Positions 14,448-16,451 of a DNA stretch of 16,451 nt are shown here, one piece after another. This DNA is from Desulfuromonadales bacterium C00003107 (GTDB lineage Bacteria > Desulfobacterota > Desulfuromonadia > Desulfuromonadales > Syntrophotaleaceae), in the NCBI GenBank assembly GCA_001751225.1, contig MAXT01000363.1:1-16451 (forward strand), given 5' to 3'. How positions within the stretch are numbered: position 1 is the stretch's first letter; every line of letters begins with the position of its first letter. Both the position numbers and the translations under genes were made by a program. The notes under the pieces are model-generated. The model did not search any database and was not told the DNA's origin. It was given only the letters and a program-made list of their open reading frames with translations.

Positions 14448-15309
14448 ATGCCTCTCCTTTATCCACGTCCAAACTGGCTTCGGGCACCAGTAGCGCGCGG
14501 GCCCCGTTACCGGCAAATTCTTAATTACCATCGCCAAGGGCAACTACGCTCGGTGTGCTACGATGCTGCTTGTCCCAACCGCGGTGAGTGCTGGTCTCGC
14601 GGCATCGTTACATTTATGTTGCTGGGCAACAAGTGCAGCCGAAGCTGCCGATTCTGTAATATTGGCGACGGCATTCCCGCTCCCCCCGACCCAACTGAAG
14701 CGCAACGGCTAGCAGTGGCGGTAGCTGAGCTGGGCTTGCAGCACGCGGTCTTTACCGCCGTCACCCGCGACGATCTGCCTGATGGTGGCGCAACTCAGTT
14801 TGTTGCGGTGGTACGGGCGGTGCGCCAGAGTTCTCCGACCTGCCGTATTGAGCTGCTAATTTCCGACCTGCAGCACAATTGGCATGCGTTAGCCGCCATT
14901 ATCGCAGCCGCACCGGATGTACTGGGGCACAATATCGAGACAGTACCCCGGCTCTATTCAAAAGTGCGGCCCCAGGCCAACTACCAGAGATCGCTTCAGT
15001 TGCTCAATGAAATCCACCGCCAGGCGCCACAACTACCGACTAAGTCGGGTTTGATGCTCGGTCTGGGTGAGCGTCACGAAGAAGTTTTGCCCGTGCTCCA
15101 GGATCTAAGGGCGGCCGGTGTCTCTCTACTGACCCTCGGCCAGTACCTGCCCCCAAGCAAAAACCACCAACCGGTGCAGCGTTATCTGCCGCCGCAGGAA
15201 TTCGTCGAGTTGGCCCAGGCGGCCAAAGAGCTGGGTTTTGCCGGTGTTGAATCCGGGCCGTTGGTGCGTTCGTCCTATCATGCTGCTGAACAATATGAGG
15301 AGGGTTTTC

Positions 15310-15317
<8 letters not shown>
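14448..15317 (+). CDS. lipA: Lipoyl synthase
   Basis: A 289-aa radical SAM enzyme that inserts two sulfur atoms into protein-bound octanoyl chains to make the lipoyl cofactor of 2-oxoacid dehydrogenases and the glycine cleavage H protein. Both iron-sulfur motifs are visible: the auxiliary cluster Cys37-x4-Cys42-x5-Cys48 (CYDAACPNRGEC) and the radical SAM cluster Cys63-x3-Cys67-x2-Cys70 (CSRSCRFC). The C-terminal RSSYHA (Arg274-Ser275-Ser276), which supplies the serine ligand of the auxiliary cluster, is also present. Length is typical. There is no clear Shine-Dalgarno before the ATG at 14448. It lies 76 nt after gltB with no terminator between and overlaps the next gene by 8 nt. No lipB or lplA is in the window. 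Confidence 0.95.
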
Positions 15318-16268
<951 letters not shown>

Positions 16269-16281
16269 AGATCAAATATGT

Positions 16282-16310
16282 TTGACAAAAAGCGGACCAA
16301 GTGGCATTAA
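16282..16310 (+). promoter_or_regulatory. Perfect -35 hexamer with weak -10 before the last gene
   Basis: TTGACA (16282-16287) matches the -35 consensus exactly. 17 nt later CATTAA (16305-16310) is a poor -10. It lies about 55 nt before the start codon at 16366, just after the restored trxB stop, so the last gene may have its own promoter. Confidence 0.35.
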
Positions 16311-16365
16311 CTTGGTGCTACAAAAATCATGTAATAACACTGAAATTTTTTACAGGAGAGACCCT

Positions 16366-16451
16366 ATGGATATCAATCAAACCCTGGCGGAGCTGAAAAA
16401 AGATCCTGAGTTTGCTAAGAATGTTGGGATGGTACTGGTTCACAACGGCAT
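16366..16451 (+). CDS. Partial gene, probable MoaE-like molybdopterin synthase subunit (5' end only)
   Basis: Only the first 28 codons are in the window, opening MDINQTLAELKKDPEFAKNV and continuing GMVLVHNG. An AGGAGAG site precedes the ATG. The pattern of a short helix leading into VGMVLVHNG resembles the start of MoaE-like proteins from Geobacter-type bacteria, which work with MoaD in converting precursor Z to molybdopterin. This is from memory of the family and the fragment is too short to be sure. The frame of this gene is the same as the unshifted trxB frame, which has no stop between the two. Confidence 0.45.
   Translation, partial: MDINQTLAELKKDPEFAKNVGMVLVHNG

Noticed and set aside
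16302..16318. Sigma-54-like TGGCA...GC upstream of the last gene.
   Set aside because: The distance between the GG and GC elements is 12 nt instead of 10, so it does not fit the -24/-12 spacing.

Overview
The window looks like a piece of chromosome from a Gram-negative, GC-rich anaerobe or facultative anaerobe. The best guess is the Desulfuromonadales (Geobacter / Pelobacter / Desulfuromonas type). This rests on the look of the proteins: a GltB starting with an ACAIIGF-type amidotransferase, an ElbB-type glyoxalase, an XRE-cupin regulator, a pterin carbinolamine dehydratase with a CxxxCxxC-like N-terminus, and lipoprotein signals. Placement below class level is inference; no rRNA or tRNA gene is visible.

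Region 1-2599 looks accessory and is AT-richer at its left end. It holds an unrecognised lipoprotein gene (171-803, minus) with a promoter-like element and strong terminators on both sides, then a zinc-dependent phospholipase C / S1-P1-type gene (1177-2121, minus). Behind that lies a decayed minus-strand gene (about 2167-2512) whose reconstructed peptide resembles the end of a cobalamin-binding domain. Region 2600-3182 has two small genes: a pterin-4a-carbinolamine dehydratase (plus) and a 52-residue lipoprotein with a CPVC motif (minus), with a bidirectional terminator between them.

Region 3294-8178 is a long minus-strand cluster read from right to left: HAD phosphatase, lipoprotein HtrA/DegQ-like protease, an 89-residue conserved-looking protein, rluD, pgeF and an HNH nuclease, closed by a strong terminator. 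Spacing is tight from the 89-aa gene onward (TAG directly abutting ATG, then gaps of 24 and 36 nt). An extended -10 promoter lies before the HAD gene. The cluster combines envelope quality control (HtrA, peptidoglycan editing) with ribosomal RNA modification.

Region 8200-16451 is read on the plus strand: an XRE-cupin regulator, elbB, a 1512-residue glutamate synthase large subunit (gltB) with its own promoter and a palindrome at the expected transcription start, lipA, and a thioredoxin reductase gene overlapping lipA by 8 nt. The window ends in the first 28 codons of a probable MoaE-like gene. No gltD follows gltB. The thioredoxin reductase gene carries a one-base frameshift near its 3' end. 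In the unshifted frame no stop occurs before the window ends, so that frame runs straight through the start codon of the last gene.

The observations most worth checking are the decayed B12-domain-like gene, the trxB frameshift with its in-frame read-through and Cys-rich tail, the Arg that replaces an expected His in the pterin dehydratase, the extra Cys in the GltB iron-sulfur motif, and the tiny CPVC lipoprotein. Nothing in the window amounts to a clear new multi-gene system.
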